A DNA stretch of 35,546 nt, taken from positions 82,601 to 118,146 of the forward strand of contig JAVYRZ010000002.1 in assembly GCA_038729465.1 (NCBI GenBank), given 5' to 3'. Source of the DNA: Thermoplasmata archaeon (GTDB lineage: Archaea > Thermoplasmatota > Thermoplasmata > Thermoplasmatales > ARK-15). The notes below the pieces were generated by a model. It saw nothing but the letters and a program-made list of their open reading frames with translations, had not been told where the DNA came from and did no database searches. Position numbers and translations under genes: made by a program. Of this stretch, positions 1 through 7,687 are shown in pieces. Numbering within the stretch: position 1 is the first letter of the stretch; every line of letters begins with the position of its first letter.

Positions 1-2
1 AT

Positions 3-905
3 CTTGAAGCAATAGAAGAAAATTACATGTCAATAGCGTACAACAAATCATTCATGATCAAAGATGTAGAGATCACAGGGCATTCTGCAGGACATATACC
101 GGGATCAACAATGTATATGATTGATGACTCTCAAAAGACCCTGTTTACAGGAGATCTGCAGACTATAGATACAGAACTTCTCAAAGGGTGTAAAAGTTAT
201 TCTGCAGACACACTTTTCATCGAGTCAACATACGCAGGCAAAGAGCATCCTCCACGTGCAAGTACAGAGCGCGAGTTTCTGGGGAAGATCGAGGAAGTAC
301 TGGATCGAAAAGGAAAGGTAATAATTCCTGCATTTGCAGTGGGCAGGACGCAGGAGCTTATGCTGGTCCTTAAAAAACTGGATCGAGAATTTTATGTAGA
401 TGGTATGAGCAACACTGTAAACCATATCCTAAAACATTATCCTGGGTATATCAAAGATGCGAAAGAGTTCAGTGAGGTCAGAAAGTTGGCCATTCCAGTA
501 ACCAGGAAAAAAGAGAGAAAACAAGCACTTGAAAATGGTTTAATAATAACCACCAGCGGCATGTTAGAAGGTGGCCCTGTGCTGGGGTATCTGGCTCAGA
601 TAAAAGATGACTCTAAAAATGCAATATTGTTTACAGGATATCAGGTAGAAAACACCAACGGTAGAATGCTGTTGGAAACGGGTATACTAGATCTGTATGG
701 AGTTAGATCCAGAGTAATGGCTGAGATACATAAATATGATTTTTCAGCGCATGCATCGCACTCTGAGCTCGTAAAGTTTATAAACAGTACAAAAGCAGAG
801 AATGTGGTTCTGTTTCATGGAGATCACAGAGAAGCATTAGCGCAAGATCTGGATAGAAACGTAATACTTCCTGTCAAAGGAGAGACGTACGAGTTAAAAG
901 AATGA
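3..905 (+). CDS. beta-CASP metallo-beta-lactamase ribonuclease, aCPSF2-like (5' truncated)
   Basis: The C-terminal ~300 residues of a metallo-beta-lactamase/beta-CASP RNA nuclease, a family that cuts or trims RNA in archaeal mRNA 3'-end formation and decay. The reading frame is open through the left edge, so the ATG at 27 is probably internal. The first zinc motif (HxHxDH), expected ~60-80 residues further upstream, is missing from the window. Visible motifs are GHSAGHIPGS (motif 3 His), FTGDL (motif 4 Asp), the beta-CASP segment IPAFAVGRTQE, TSGMLEGGP, FSAHASH (motif B His) and LFHGDH (motif C His). No KH domains are seen, and the short form fits aCPSF2 better than aCPSF1; aRNase J is the alternative. 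The next gene follows after 4 nt. The family call is firm, the subfamily call is inference. Confidence 0.85.
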   Translation, partial: LEAIEENYMSIAYNKSFMIKDVEITGHSAGHIPGSTMYMIDDSQKTLFTGDLQTIDTELLKGCKSYSADTLFIESTYAGKEHPPRASTEREFLGKIEEVLDRKGKVIIPAFAVGRTQELMLVLKKLDREFYVDGMSNTVNHILKHYPGYIKDAKEFSEVRKLAIPVTRKKERKQALENGLIITTSGMLEGGPVLGYLAQIKDDSKNAILFTGYQVENTNGRMLLETGILDLYGVRSRVMAEIHKYDFSAHASHSELVKFINSTKAENVVLFHGDHREALAQDLDRNVILPVKGETYELKE

Positions 906-909
906 TAAG

Positions 910-1569
910 ATGAGCATAAAAATAAAAAATTATGTGGTAGGCGAATTGGAAACAAACTCATATCTTGTTTTTGATACTGATACAGGAGAGGCAATGATCA
1001 TAGATCCAGGATCTGAACCAGAGAGGCTTTACAAAGATATAAAAGATGAAAATTTGCACTTACAATATATTATTGCCACGCATGGCCATTTTGATCATGT
1101 TTTAGGCGTTAACAGATTGAGGGCTTTAACGGGAGCAAAGTCTTGTATTAATGCCAAGGATCTAGAAATTATGAAATATTTACTATCCAGAGGTCTTTTT
1201 GTAGTAACATCAGAACCAATAGAAAATCCAGTATTCGATTTTTATATAGATGAAAACACCGAGTTTGAGATTGGAAATGCTATATTCAGGGTGATTACGA
1301 CTCCGGGGCATAGTCCTGGTGGTATATGCCTATACACTGAAAGAATGCTGTTTTCCGGAGACACACTTTTTTATAGAGGTGTAGGAAGGACAGATATTCC
1401 GGAGGGCAATGATAAACTGCTACAAAAGTCACTTTTGAAATTGATAGAACTAGATTCAGAAACTGTAGTATATCCTGGCCATGGTCCTGTTACCAAAATA
1501 GGGGATGAGAGAAAATACAATCATTTTATTTTAAGTATTTTAAAAAATAAAGTTAAAGAACATGTGTGA
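910..1569 (+). CDS. MBL-fold hydrolase, glyoxalase II-like
   Basis: A 219-residue metallo-beta-lactamase-fold hydrolase of the glyoxalase II-like group, soluble and probably binding two metals. The metal motif HGHFDH sits at residues 58-63, followed by TPGHSPGG, FSGDTLF with the bridging Asp, and YPGHGPVT with the last His ligand. The C-terminal alpha-helical substrate domain of true glyoxalase II is absent, so the thioester substrate cannot be assigned; a thioesterase or persulfide dioxygenase-like role is possible. The gene starts 4 nt after the beta-CASP nuclease stop and probably shares its transcript. Confidence 0.85.
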   Translation: MSIKIKNYVVGELETNSYLVFDTDTGEAMIIDPGSEPERLYKDIKDENLHLQYIIATHGHFDHVLGVNRLRALTGAKSCINAKDLEIMKYLLSRGLFVVTSEPIENPVFDFYIDENTEFEIGNAIFRVITTPGHSPGGICLYTERMLFSGDTLFYRGVGRTDIPEGNDKLLQKSLLKLIELDSETVVYPGHGPVTKIGDERKYNHFILSILKNKVKEHV

Positions 1570-1591
1570 GTATTCTCTTTTTAGATTGTAA

Positions 1592-2920
1592 ATGTCAGTA
1601 AAGAATACAAAAAGCAGGGATCTTACAGCTAAACAAAACAAGAAGTATCTCTGGTTTTTAAGCTATGTTCTATCCAATATTTCCGGTGGTTTAATAAGTC
1701 CTCTTATTCCTCTTTTTGTAGTTCTCTATCTTCATTCAAGTGTTTTTTATGTGGGCTTGGCATCTTCAATTGCATCCATAGCTACTGTTCCTGCGCTTAT
1801 ATTTTGGGGCAATCTTTCGGATGCTATAGGAAAAAGGAAAATATTCATAACGATAGGATTTATCGGCTCATTTGCGTCTTTGCTTCTAGTTATTTTGGCG
1901 CATATGATATGGACATATATAGGCGTGCTAGCATTATTTCAATTTATTGCAATGGCTGCAACTCCGGTCTCTACACTATTAATATTAGAAAATACCAAAA
2001 AGGAAGAATGGGCAGCAATGCTCGCCAAGTTTAACTGGTACTCATATATAGGGCTTATTATAGGCCTCATTGCCGGTACCATGCTTATAACTGCCTATGC
2101 ATCTGGATCTGAAACTATACTTCCGATTTTATATGTAATTTCTGCTTTACTTTACCTGAGTGCCGGGATATCTGCAATATTAATACTTCCTGAATCTGTG
2201 CAAAAACTGAAAAGGTCCGGAGTGTCGATTTTTTCAGTTCGACTAGTAGAGAGAATCAGATATTTTCCAGGTAGCGTTTTGCATATTATCTCCTTAAAAA
2301 ATCTTAAGAAAAGTAAGCCATTGCTTCCAAAAACTCGCAATTATATATTTATTACCGCTTTATTGATGTTAGGCTTTCAGGTTTTTTTTGTACCTTATCC
2401 TGTATACATGCTTGAAAAACTGAAAGCAAATGAAAATCAGATATTTATAATGTATCTTTTAAATAACATTTTCTCTGCGATAGGGTTTAGGATAGCTAAT
2501 AGATATGTTACGAGATTCGGGCTCAGAAAAACAATATCAATGTCACTTTTTGCGAGAATATTACTTATAGGAGTTGTGGCAGTAATTGCTTTTATATCTC
2601 TATCCTCTGTGTCAATACTATACCTATCTATTATTATATACGGGCTCATGGGATTTACATGGAGCTTTATCGGACTTTCATGGGTTACATCAGTGTCAAA
2701 GATCGCATTGCCTGAAAACAGAGGGAAAGCTATTGGCTTTTATAACTCGTTTCTTAGTATCGGACAGGTTGCAGGGGCTGCAATTTCAGGAGTGTTAGCC
2801 TATTACATTAGCTATGGTTTTGATTTTCTGGCAGCGATAATTATTATATTTATGGGCACAATCATAATATCTAGCTTTTACCTACATAACCCAGAAATAG
2901 AAAAGACTACTGCTACATAA
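1592..2920 (+). CDS. MFS transporter
   Basis: A 442-residue integral membrane protein of the major facilitator superfamily, with about 12 hydrophobic segments. The loop between segments 2 and 3 carries the MFS signature motif A in the form GNLSDAIGKRK (about residues 72-82). A longer polar loop at about residues 200-245 separates the two halves. It starts 22 nt after the hydrolase stop without a clear Shine-Dalgarno. The substrate cannot be told from sequence; drug or small-metabolite efflux is the usual role of this architecture. Confidence 0.85.
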   Translation: MSVKNTKSRDLTAKQNKKYLWFLSYVLSNISGGLISPLIPLFVVLYLHSSVFYVGLASSIASIATVPALIFWGNLSDAIGKRKIFITIGFIGSFASLLLVILAHMIWTYIGVLALFQFIAMAATPVSTLLILENTKKEEWAAMLAKFNWYSYIGLIIGLIAGTMLITAYASGSETILPILYVISALLYLSAGISAILILPESVQKLKRSGVSIFSVRLVERIRYFPGSVLHIISLKNLKKSKPLLPKTRNYIFITALLMLGFQVFFVPYPVYMLEKLKANENQIFIMYLLNNIFSAIGFRIANRYVTRFGLRKTISMSLFARILLIGVVAVIAFISLSSVSILYLSIIIYGLMGFTWSFIGLSWVTSVSKIALPENRGKAIGFYNSFLSIGQVAGAAISGVLAYYISYGFDFLAAIIIIFMGTIIISSFYLHNPEIEKTTAT

Positions 2921-3041
2921 CTTAAATGTTTTAGAGATTGAAAAGACAGTAATTTTGCGATCTTCAGAGAGAAGTAGCTCAAGGTTCAATAGAAAACTCA
3001 AAAAAGTAATAATATATATATTACCTTGTAATATTCATTAA

Positions 3042-3049
3042 ACATATAT
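3042..3049 (+). promoter_or_regulatory. candidate TATA box of threonine ammonia-lyase gene
   Basis: The AT-rich box ATATATAG is followed ~65 nt later by the start codon, leaving a leader of about 38 nt that carries the Shine-Dalgarno AAGGTGAT at 3098-3105, 5 nt before the ATG. The short inverted repeat ATAGG/CCTAT (about 3046-3062) overlaps the box and could be an operator. Confidence 0.4.
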
Positions 3050-3110
3050 AGGGATATACCTATTGGAACATTAGAAAAGAAGATATCTGAAAAAATGAAG
3101 GTGATTTAAG

Positions 3111-4334
3111 ATGATAGAGCAATTTATGATAAACATAAAGGATGTAAAAGATGCAGAGAAGACTTTGAAGGGTGTTGCAAAGATTACACCGGTAGAACAT
3201 TCAAGAACATTTTCAGAAATGTCCGGAAATGATGTATATTTAAAACTTGAAAATTTACAGACTACAGGCTCATTTAAGTTAAGAGGCGCATATAATAAAA
3301 TATATCATGCCACCGAAGAAGAACGGAAGAGAGGGATAGTAGCCACCAGTGCTGGCAATCATTCACAGGGAGTTGCTTACGCCGCCAAACTATTAAACGT
3401 AAAAGCTACAATATTCATGCCTATTTTTACTAGTCCCTCAAAAATAATTGCAACAAAAAATTACGGTGCAGAAATCCAACTTTTTGGAGAAACATATGAT
3501 GAATGCAACAAGAAAGCAATTGAATATGCTGACAAAAATAACAAGATATTTGTCCATTCTTTTAACGATCCTTATGTCATAGCAGGGCAAGCTACAATTG
3601 GAATGGAAATTTACGAACAAATAAAAGATCTAGATGCAGTAGTAGTTCCGATTGGCGGTGGCGGGCTTATATCAGGAATAGCATTTGCATTAAAATCTCT
3701 TAACAACAAAATAAAAGTAATCGGTGTAGAGGCTGAAGGAGCTTCATCTATGAAATATTCTGTGGAAAAAGGGGAAATAGAGCCACTGGTAAAACTTGAC
3801 ACTATTGCCGATAGCATTTCTGTGAAAATACCAGGGCCATTAACTTTAGACATGGTTAAATTATATGTGGATGAACTTTTAACCGTTAAAGATGAAGAAA
3901 TAGCAAACGCTATGTATTTACTTCTGACAAGAAATAAAATTGTAACAGAGCCTGCGGGTGCTGCTTCACTGGCTGCGATTTTGTCAGGAAAGATAAAAAT
4001 GAAGAACAAGAAAATTTGCGCAGTGATCAGTGGCGGTAACGTGGACTTTAATTTACTCACGCAGGTAATACAGAAAGGCCTTTTAAACGAAAAACTTATG
4101 ATAAAGATCTCTGTGATTATTCCAGACAAGCCAGGCTCTCTAAAGCAGATATTGAACTATCTGTCTGAGAGGCAGACTAATGTTCAGGATATTTCTATAG
4201 ACAGAATTGAAAACGATGTTCCGGCAGGAATGGCAAAGATCAATATTATAGTTCAGACAATAGGCGCCGAAAACATCAAAGAGATTGTTAACTTTCTGAA
4301 AGCGCAGAATATAACATATAAGATATCGGATTAA
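3111..4334 (+). CDS. ilvA: threonine ammonia-lyase with C-terminal ACT domain
   Basis: A PLP enzyme of 407 residues that deaminates threonine (and serine) to 2-oxobutyrate, the first step of isoleucine synthesis or of threonine breakdown. The PLP lysine is K56 in SFKLRGAYNK. SAGNHSQG follows at about residue 80, and the glycine-rich phosphate loop IGGGGLISG at about residue 180. An ACT-type regulatory domain occupies about residues 327-405, beginning IKISVIIPDKPGSL. The single ACT domain and the length match the TdcB/short IlvA group found in many archaea. The start is fixed by the Shine-Dalgarno AAGGTGAT at 3098-3105. The gene stands alone between an MFS gene and a convergent peptidase gene. 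Confidence 0.93.
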   Translation: MIEQFMINIKDVKDAEKTLKGVAKITPVEHSRTFSEMSGNDVYLKLENLQTTGSFKLRGAYNKIYHATEEERKRGIVATSAGNHSQGVAYAAKLLNVKATIFMPIFTSPSKIIATKNYGAEIQLFGETYDECNKKAIEYADKNNKIFVHSFNDPYVIAGQATIGMEIYEQIKDLDAVVVPIGGGGLISGIAFALKSLNNKIKVIGVEAEGASSMKYSVEKGEIEPLVKLDTIADSISVKIPGPLTLDMVKLYVDELLTVKDEEIANAMYLLLTRNKIVTEPAGAASLAAILSGKIKMKNKKICAVISGGNVDFNLLTQVIQKGLLNEKLMIKISVIIPDKPGSLKQILNYLSERQTNVQDISIDRIENDVPAGMAKINIIVQTIGAENIKEIVNFLKAQNITYKISD

Positions 4335-4337
4335 ATT

Positions 4338-4419
4338 GTATTCTAGTAGAATACATCTCTTATATTTTTTGGTTTTGGCAAGGCTATAAAACCTCGATGC
4401 TTTAGTGGAGATTGAGGTT
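4338..4419. terminator. hairpins between convergent genes, probable terminator
   Basis: GTATTC/GAATAC (4338-4354, loop of 5) is followed by a T-rich stretch at 4359-4370. A second stem AACCTCGAT/ATTGAGGTT (4390-4398 with 4411-4419, one G-T wobble, loop of 12) follows. Both lie in the 107-nt gap between the convergent threonine ammonia-lyase and S66 peptidase genes, so a terminator serving one or both is likely. Confidence 0.55.
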
Positions 4420-4441
4420 CTGTAAACAATGGCAATTTTGT

Positions 4442-5374
4442 TTATTCTACTACATTTTCCTGTAATATAATTGATGGCTCATATGTTGATATTTTCATTT
4501 TTGCAGCTAAAGGTATAGTCATTTGGTCTGGGCCGTGCCCAAAAGGCATGCCGTAAATAACCGGTTTTTTCATTTTATTTACATAATAATAAATTATTTC
4601 TGGAAGTGAAGGATTAGGGCCTTCATCGTTCGGGATTTGTGTAAAGTCTCCAAAAACTAGTCCTTTAGCTCGATAAAGCATTTTAGATAGCCATAGTTCA
4701 GACATGTACCGATCTATATCAGAGATGCTTGTAGATACATCTTCTAAAAATAATATTCTCTCACTTGACTTGAACTCATATTCTGTACCTATGAGAGATA
4801 TCAAAAGTGAAAAATTTGTGCCAGTGCTAATCCCAAAAGTTTCCCCGTCAACAATGCTCCCAACAATTCTTTTGATCTGAGGAGTTAAGTCCAAGGTTTC
4901 ACCAGCCAGAATTTCAATCATATGATTCATAGTTATATCATTTGTAATGTCAAAATCTACGCCGGGCATCATGCCATGAAATGTTATAAGCCCTGTTTTC
5001 TTGTTTATTGCAATATGTAAGGCAGTGATGTCGCTATATCCAACAAATACTTTTGGATGCTCTTGAATTATATCGTAGTCTATAAGAGGGAGTATTCTCA
5101 TTGACCCATACCCTCCTCTTGCGCAAAATATTGCATCTACGCTGTCGTCAGTGAACGCATTAACCAGCTCTTTTGCGCGTTCTGTGTCAGGCGCAGATAA
5201 ATACCCAATCTGCTTTGTTTTCTTGATATTATCCCCGAATGAAATTTTAAACCCGAATTTTCTAAATTTTTCAATGCCAATACTTAAATTCTTTAAATTT
5301 GGGGGGCTTGCAGGAGCAATGATTCTGATATGCGCATTTTTCTTCAATTTAGGAGCTTTAATAATCTCTTTCAT
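4442..5374 (-). CDS. S66 family serine peptidase (LD-carboxypeptidase/MccF-like)
   Basis: A 310-residue peptidase of family S66, which includes LD-carboxypeptidases acting on murein tetrapeptides and MccF, which cleaves microcin C. All three catalytic positions are visible: nucleophile S114 in VGYSDITALH, E211 in LEDVSTSISDIDRY, and H280 in GHGPDQMTIPLAAK. The length is normal for the family and no signal peptide is seen, so it acts in the cytosol. The organism type suggested by the window lacks peptidoglycan, so a detoxifying or peptide-scavenging role is more likely than wall recycling; this is inference. The start ATG has a plausible TATA box (ATATAAG) ~25 nt upstream. Confidence 0.85.
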   Translation of the reverse strand: MKEIIKAPKLKKNAHIRIIAPASPPNLKNLSIGIEKFRKFGFKISFGDNIKKTKQIGYLSAPDTERAKELVNAFTDDSVDAIFCARGGYGSMRILPLIDYDIIQEHPKVFVGYSDITALHIAINKKTGLITFHGMMPGVDFDITNDITMNHMIEILAGETLDLTPQIKRIVGSIVDGETFGISTGTNFSLLISLIGTEYEFKSSERILFLEDVSTSISDIDRYMSELWLSKMLYRAKGLVFGDFTQIPNDEGPNPSLPEIIYYYVNKMKKPVIYGMPFGHGPDQMTIPLAAKMKISTYEPSIILQENVVE

Positions 5375-5518
5375 ACGTAGTTAGTATTTTATTATCTTAT
5401 ATGAATATTGCTAATTTTTCAGAGCAGGGTCTTACAAAAGTTTTTTTTGAAATTATCTTTATAAAATACAAAATTTTATTAAGGCACTTACAAATCATGA
5501 TTAAACTGGTGTATATGT

Positions 5519-6172
5519 ATGATTAAAGGAATAATTTTTGATATAGATGGCACCATTTTAGATTCTTTTGAGTCTATATACGTATCTCTATCAAATATAC
5601 TTAAAAAATACAATGTTGAAGATTTAAATAGGGCAGAACTAAAGGCAATGATGGATTATATGTCCTTTGAAGAGATTGTCTTAAATTTAGCAAAGAGATA
5701 TAATCTCCTTGATTCTGAAAAAATATTAGAGTTGAGTAAAGATTATATAGCATATTTTAAAAAATCAATAAAGGTTGATTCAAAGCTTTTTCCAGGCATA
5801 AATGAAACTATTCAGCATCTATCAGAAAATTTTAAATTAGGAGTAATTTCTTACAATCCAAAAGATATTGTTAGAATACAATTATTAGATTTTGATCTAT
5901 TAAAATATTTTCCATTCGTAAGAGGATTTGAAGATGTAAATGGTCATAAAAGAGTGGGAATTATCGAATTTTCCAGAACATACGGCCTAGATCTGAAAGA
6001 GATCGTATATATTGGTGATCAACCGAAGGATATAATAGAAGCAAGGTTTGCGGGAGTAAGGTCTATAGCAGTCACTTATGGAGTGAGTAAATATGATACA
6101 TTGTTAAAAGAGCATCCAGATTATTTTGCGGGTAGTGCAAAAGAGCTCCTTGAGGTTATTCAAAAAAACTGA
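5519..6172 (+). CDS. HAD superfamily phosphatase, Gph-like
   Basis: A 217-residue HAD hydrolase with a helical cap (subclass I). Motif I is FDIDGTILDS (D8, D10), motif II is the Ser in GVISYNP, motif III the Lys in GHKRVG, and motif IV is YIGDQPKDI. The arrangement is closest to phosphoglycolate phosphatase and pyrophosphatase (PpaX)-like enzymes; the substrate is a small phosphate ester that I cannot name. It stands alone, with GGTG at 5508-5511 as a weak ribosome site. It lies directly upstream of the RuBisCO-like protein operon on the same strand but is separated by a 149-nt promoter region, so any functional link is only suggested. Confidence 0.85.
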   Translation: MIKGIIFDIDGTILDSFESIYVSLSNILKKYNVEDLNRAELKAMMDYMSFEEIVLNLAKRYNLLDSEKILELSKDYIAYFKKSIKVDSKLFPGINETIQHLSENFKLGVISYNPKDIVRIQLLDFDLLKYFPFVRGFEDVNGHKRVGIIEFSRTYGLDLKEIVYIGDQPKDIIEARFAGVRSIAVTYGVSKYDTLLKEHPDYFAGSAKELLEVIQKN

Positions 6173-6249
6173 ATGATCAATTTTTATTATATAAATATGA
6201 ATGAACATTTTTCTTATATCAATATATATTTTTAGAATTTTTTTAAAAA

Positions 6250-6267
6250 ATTATAATCATTTATAAT
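6250..6267. promoter_or_regulatory. palindrome upstream of the operon promoter, candidate operator
   Basis: A perfect inverted repeat ATTATAA-TCAT-TTATAAT ends ~25 nt before the TATA box of the aminotransferase operon. A regulator bound there could act from upstream. In such AT-rich DNA a 7-bp palindrome can also occur by chance. Confidence 0.3.
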
Positions 6268-6291
6268 TATTATATCAGACTATTAAAAAAG

Positions 6292-6300
6292 TATATATAT
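6292..6300 (+). promoter_or_regulatory. TATA box of the RuBisCO-like protein operon
   Basis: TATATATAT is centred 26 nt before the ATG at 6322, the spacing expected when transcription starts at the start codon itself. It is the only clear promoter found ahead of the five-gene operon. Confidence 0.65.
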
Positions 6301-6321
6301 AATCATTTCAATCGATTTTTT

Positions 6322-7683
6322 ATGGTTTTTAATCCCAAATTTATAAAAAAAGAGGAGATTGAAAAGTTATTAACTGAAGTTACACAAGAAGAATTTTATA
6401 ATGCGAGGGCAAAATCACTAACACCTTTGAAAGATACTATTTTATTGAAAGGAGAAGGTCCTTACGTAACAGATATAAATGGCAACAAATATCTAGATAT
6501 GACCGCTCAAGCATGGACATTGAATTCTGGCTATTTAAATGAAGATATAATGTACAGTGTTTATACGCAGATGCACTATCTTACTCATGTGAGATATGGG
6601 TATCCAACCATACCAAGAATAAAACTGATAAATACTTTAACAGAGCTTTTTGGATTTGAGAAGGTAGCTTTCAACAATGAAGGTGGCGGCTTAGCAATAG
6701 AAGCAGCAATGAAACTCGCAATGGTAAACAGGCCAGGCAAAAAAGTTTTTATTATGAGTTATAGAGGATACCACGGCTCTACCTTGGCAACCATACCTGC
6801 CGGAAACCCTCTGCCATCAGCAATACGATTTGACGGATTTGGTGCTGAGCATTTTAAAAGAATACCTTATCCATATTGTTATAGGTGCCCTTTTAACAAA
6901 CAATTTGGAGAATGCGAATTTGAATGCTTAACTTCATTAGAAAATTTGTTGATATATGATAACAATAATGATATTGCGGCCTTGATCATAGAACCTATGC
7001 AAGGGCCTGGTGGTCAAATACCTTCACCGCCAGGGTATTTAGAGAGACTGAAAAAGATAGTTCATGAAAATGAGCTACTTTTAGTATTTGATGAATCTCA
7101 AACAACTTTTGGGAGAATAGGTAGATGGTCAGCTTCAGAATACTATAATGTAAAACCAGATATAATGACCACTACAAAAGCTTTAGGTGGAGGTTTTCCG
7201 TTAGGTGCAATTCTTGCAACTAAGGAACTGAGTGGTTTTACTGAGGGAGAGGAACATACCACGTTCGGAAGTGATCCAGTGTTATTTGCAGCAGCGTTAG
7301 CGAGCATAGAAGTAACCAGGAGAATGAAGCTTTTAGAAAATTCGGAAAAGGTTGGAGGATATATCTTAAAGAGGCTTAATGAAATGAAAGAAAGACATAA
7401 GCTTATTGGGGATGTTAGAGGTGTAGGATTATTCATCGGCGTTGAACTGGTGAAGGACAAAAAAACAAAGGTCCCAGCTACAGAAGAGACAGAGCTTATT
7501 ATACATTATGCATATGAGAAAAAAGTGATATTTGACTTTTCAATGCCACAGATTACTAGGAACGAATTTTCATTCAGAAATGTATTGAAAATCAAACCTC
7601 CACTAATAATCACGGAAGAAGAGGCAGATCATGCGCTGAATGTATTTGAAGATAGTCTGACAAAAGTGGAGCGGGAGGAATAA
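6322..7683 (+). CDS. class III PLP aminotransferase, first gene of RLP operon
   Basis: A 453-residue fold-type I aminotransferase of class III, the group that moves amino groups from terminal or secondary amines (GABA, ornithine, taurine, amino-sugar-like compounds) to an oxoacid. The PLP lysine is K286 in TTTKALGGGFPLG, D257 in VFDESQTTFGR pairs with the pyridine nitrogen, and YRGYHG at 147-152 is the usual cofactor-stacking segment. Two oddities stand out. The phosphate-binding loop, normally S-G-S/T-E-A, reads EGGGLAIEAA near residue 120. Four cysteines (C186, C189, C198, C202) form a CxxC...CxxxC group, which is also seen in some archaeal relatives. The gene is probably leaderless, its TATA box lying 26 nt upstream. 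The kinase gene follows after 4 nt. The amine substrate is unknown. Confidence 0.85.
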   Translation: MVFNPKFIKKEEIEKLLTEVTQEEFYNARAKSLTPLKDTILLKGEGPYVTDINGNKYLDMTAQAWTLNSGYLNEDIMYSVYTQMHYLTHVRYGYPTIPRIKLINTLTELFGFEKVAFNNEGGGLAIEAAMKLAMVNRPGKKVFIMSYRGYHGSTLATIPAGNPLPSAIRFDGFGAEHFKRIPYPYCYRCPFNKQFGECEFECLTSLENLLIYDNNNDIAALIIEPMQGPGGQIPSPPGYLERLKKIVHENELLLVFDESQTTFGRIGRWSASEYYNVKPDIMTTTKALGGGFPLGAILATKELSGFTEGEEHTTFGSDPVLFAAALASIEVTRRMKLLENSEKVGGYILKRLNEMKERHKLIGDVRGVGLFIGVELVKDKKTKVPATEETELIIHYAYEKKVIFDFSMPQITRNEFSFRNVLKIKPPLIITEEEADHALNVFEDSLTKVEREE

Positions 7684-7687
7684 AGCA

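Noticed and set aside
2971-2995. tRNA-like D-arm and T-arm letters (GTAGCTCA, GGTTCAA)
   Set aside because: No acceptor stem, anticodon arm or CCA-side pairing could be built around them.
3095-3109. A four-codon leader frame (MKVI) ending 1 nt before the threonine ammonia-lyase start
   Set aside because: The ATG just precedes the Shine-Dalgarno AAGGTGAT; the frame is too short to be distinguished from chance.
3611-4129. A 172-residue minus-strand frame
   Set aside because: It is antisense to conserved threonine ammonia-lyase codons, and its translation shows no family motif.
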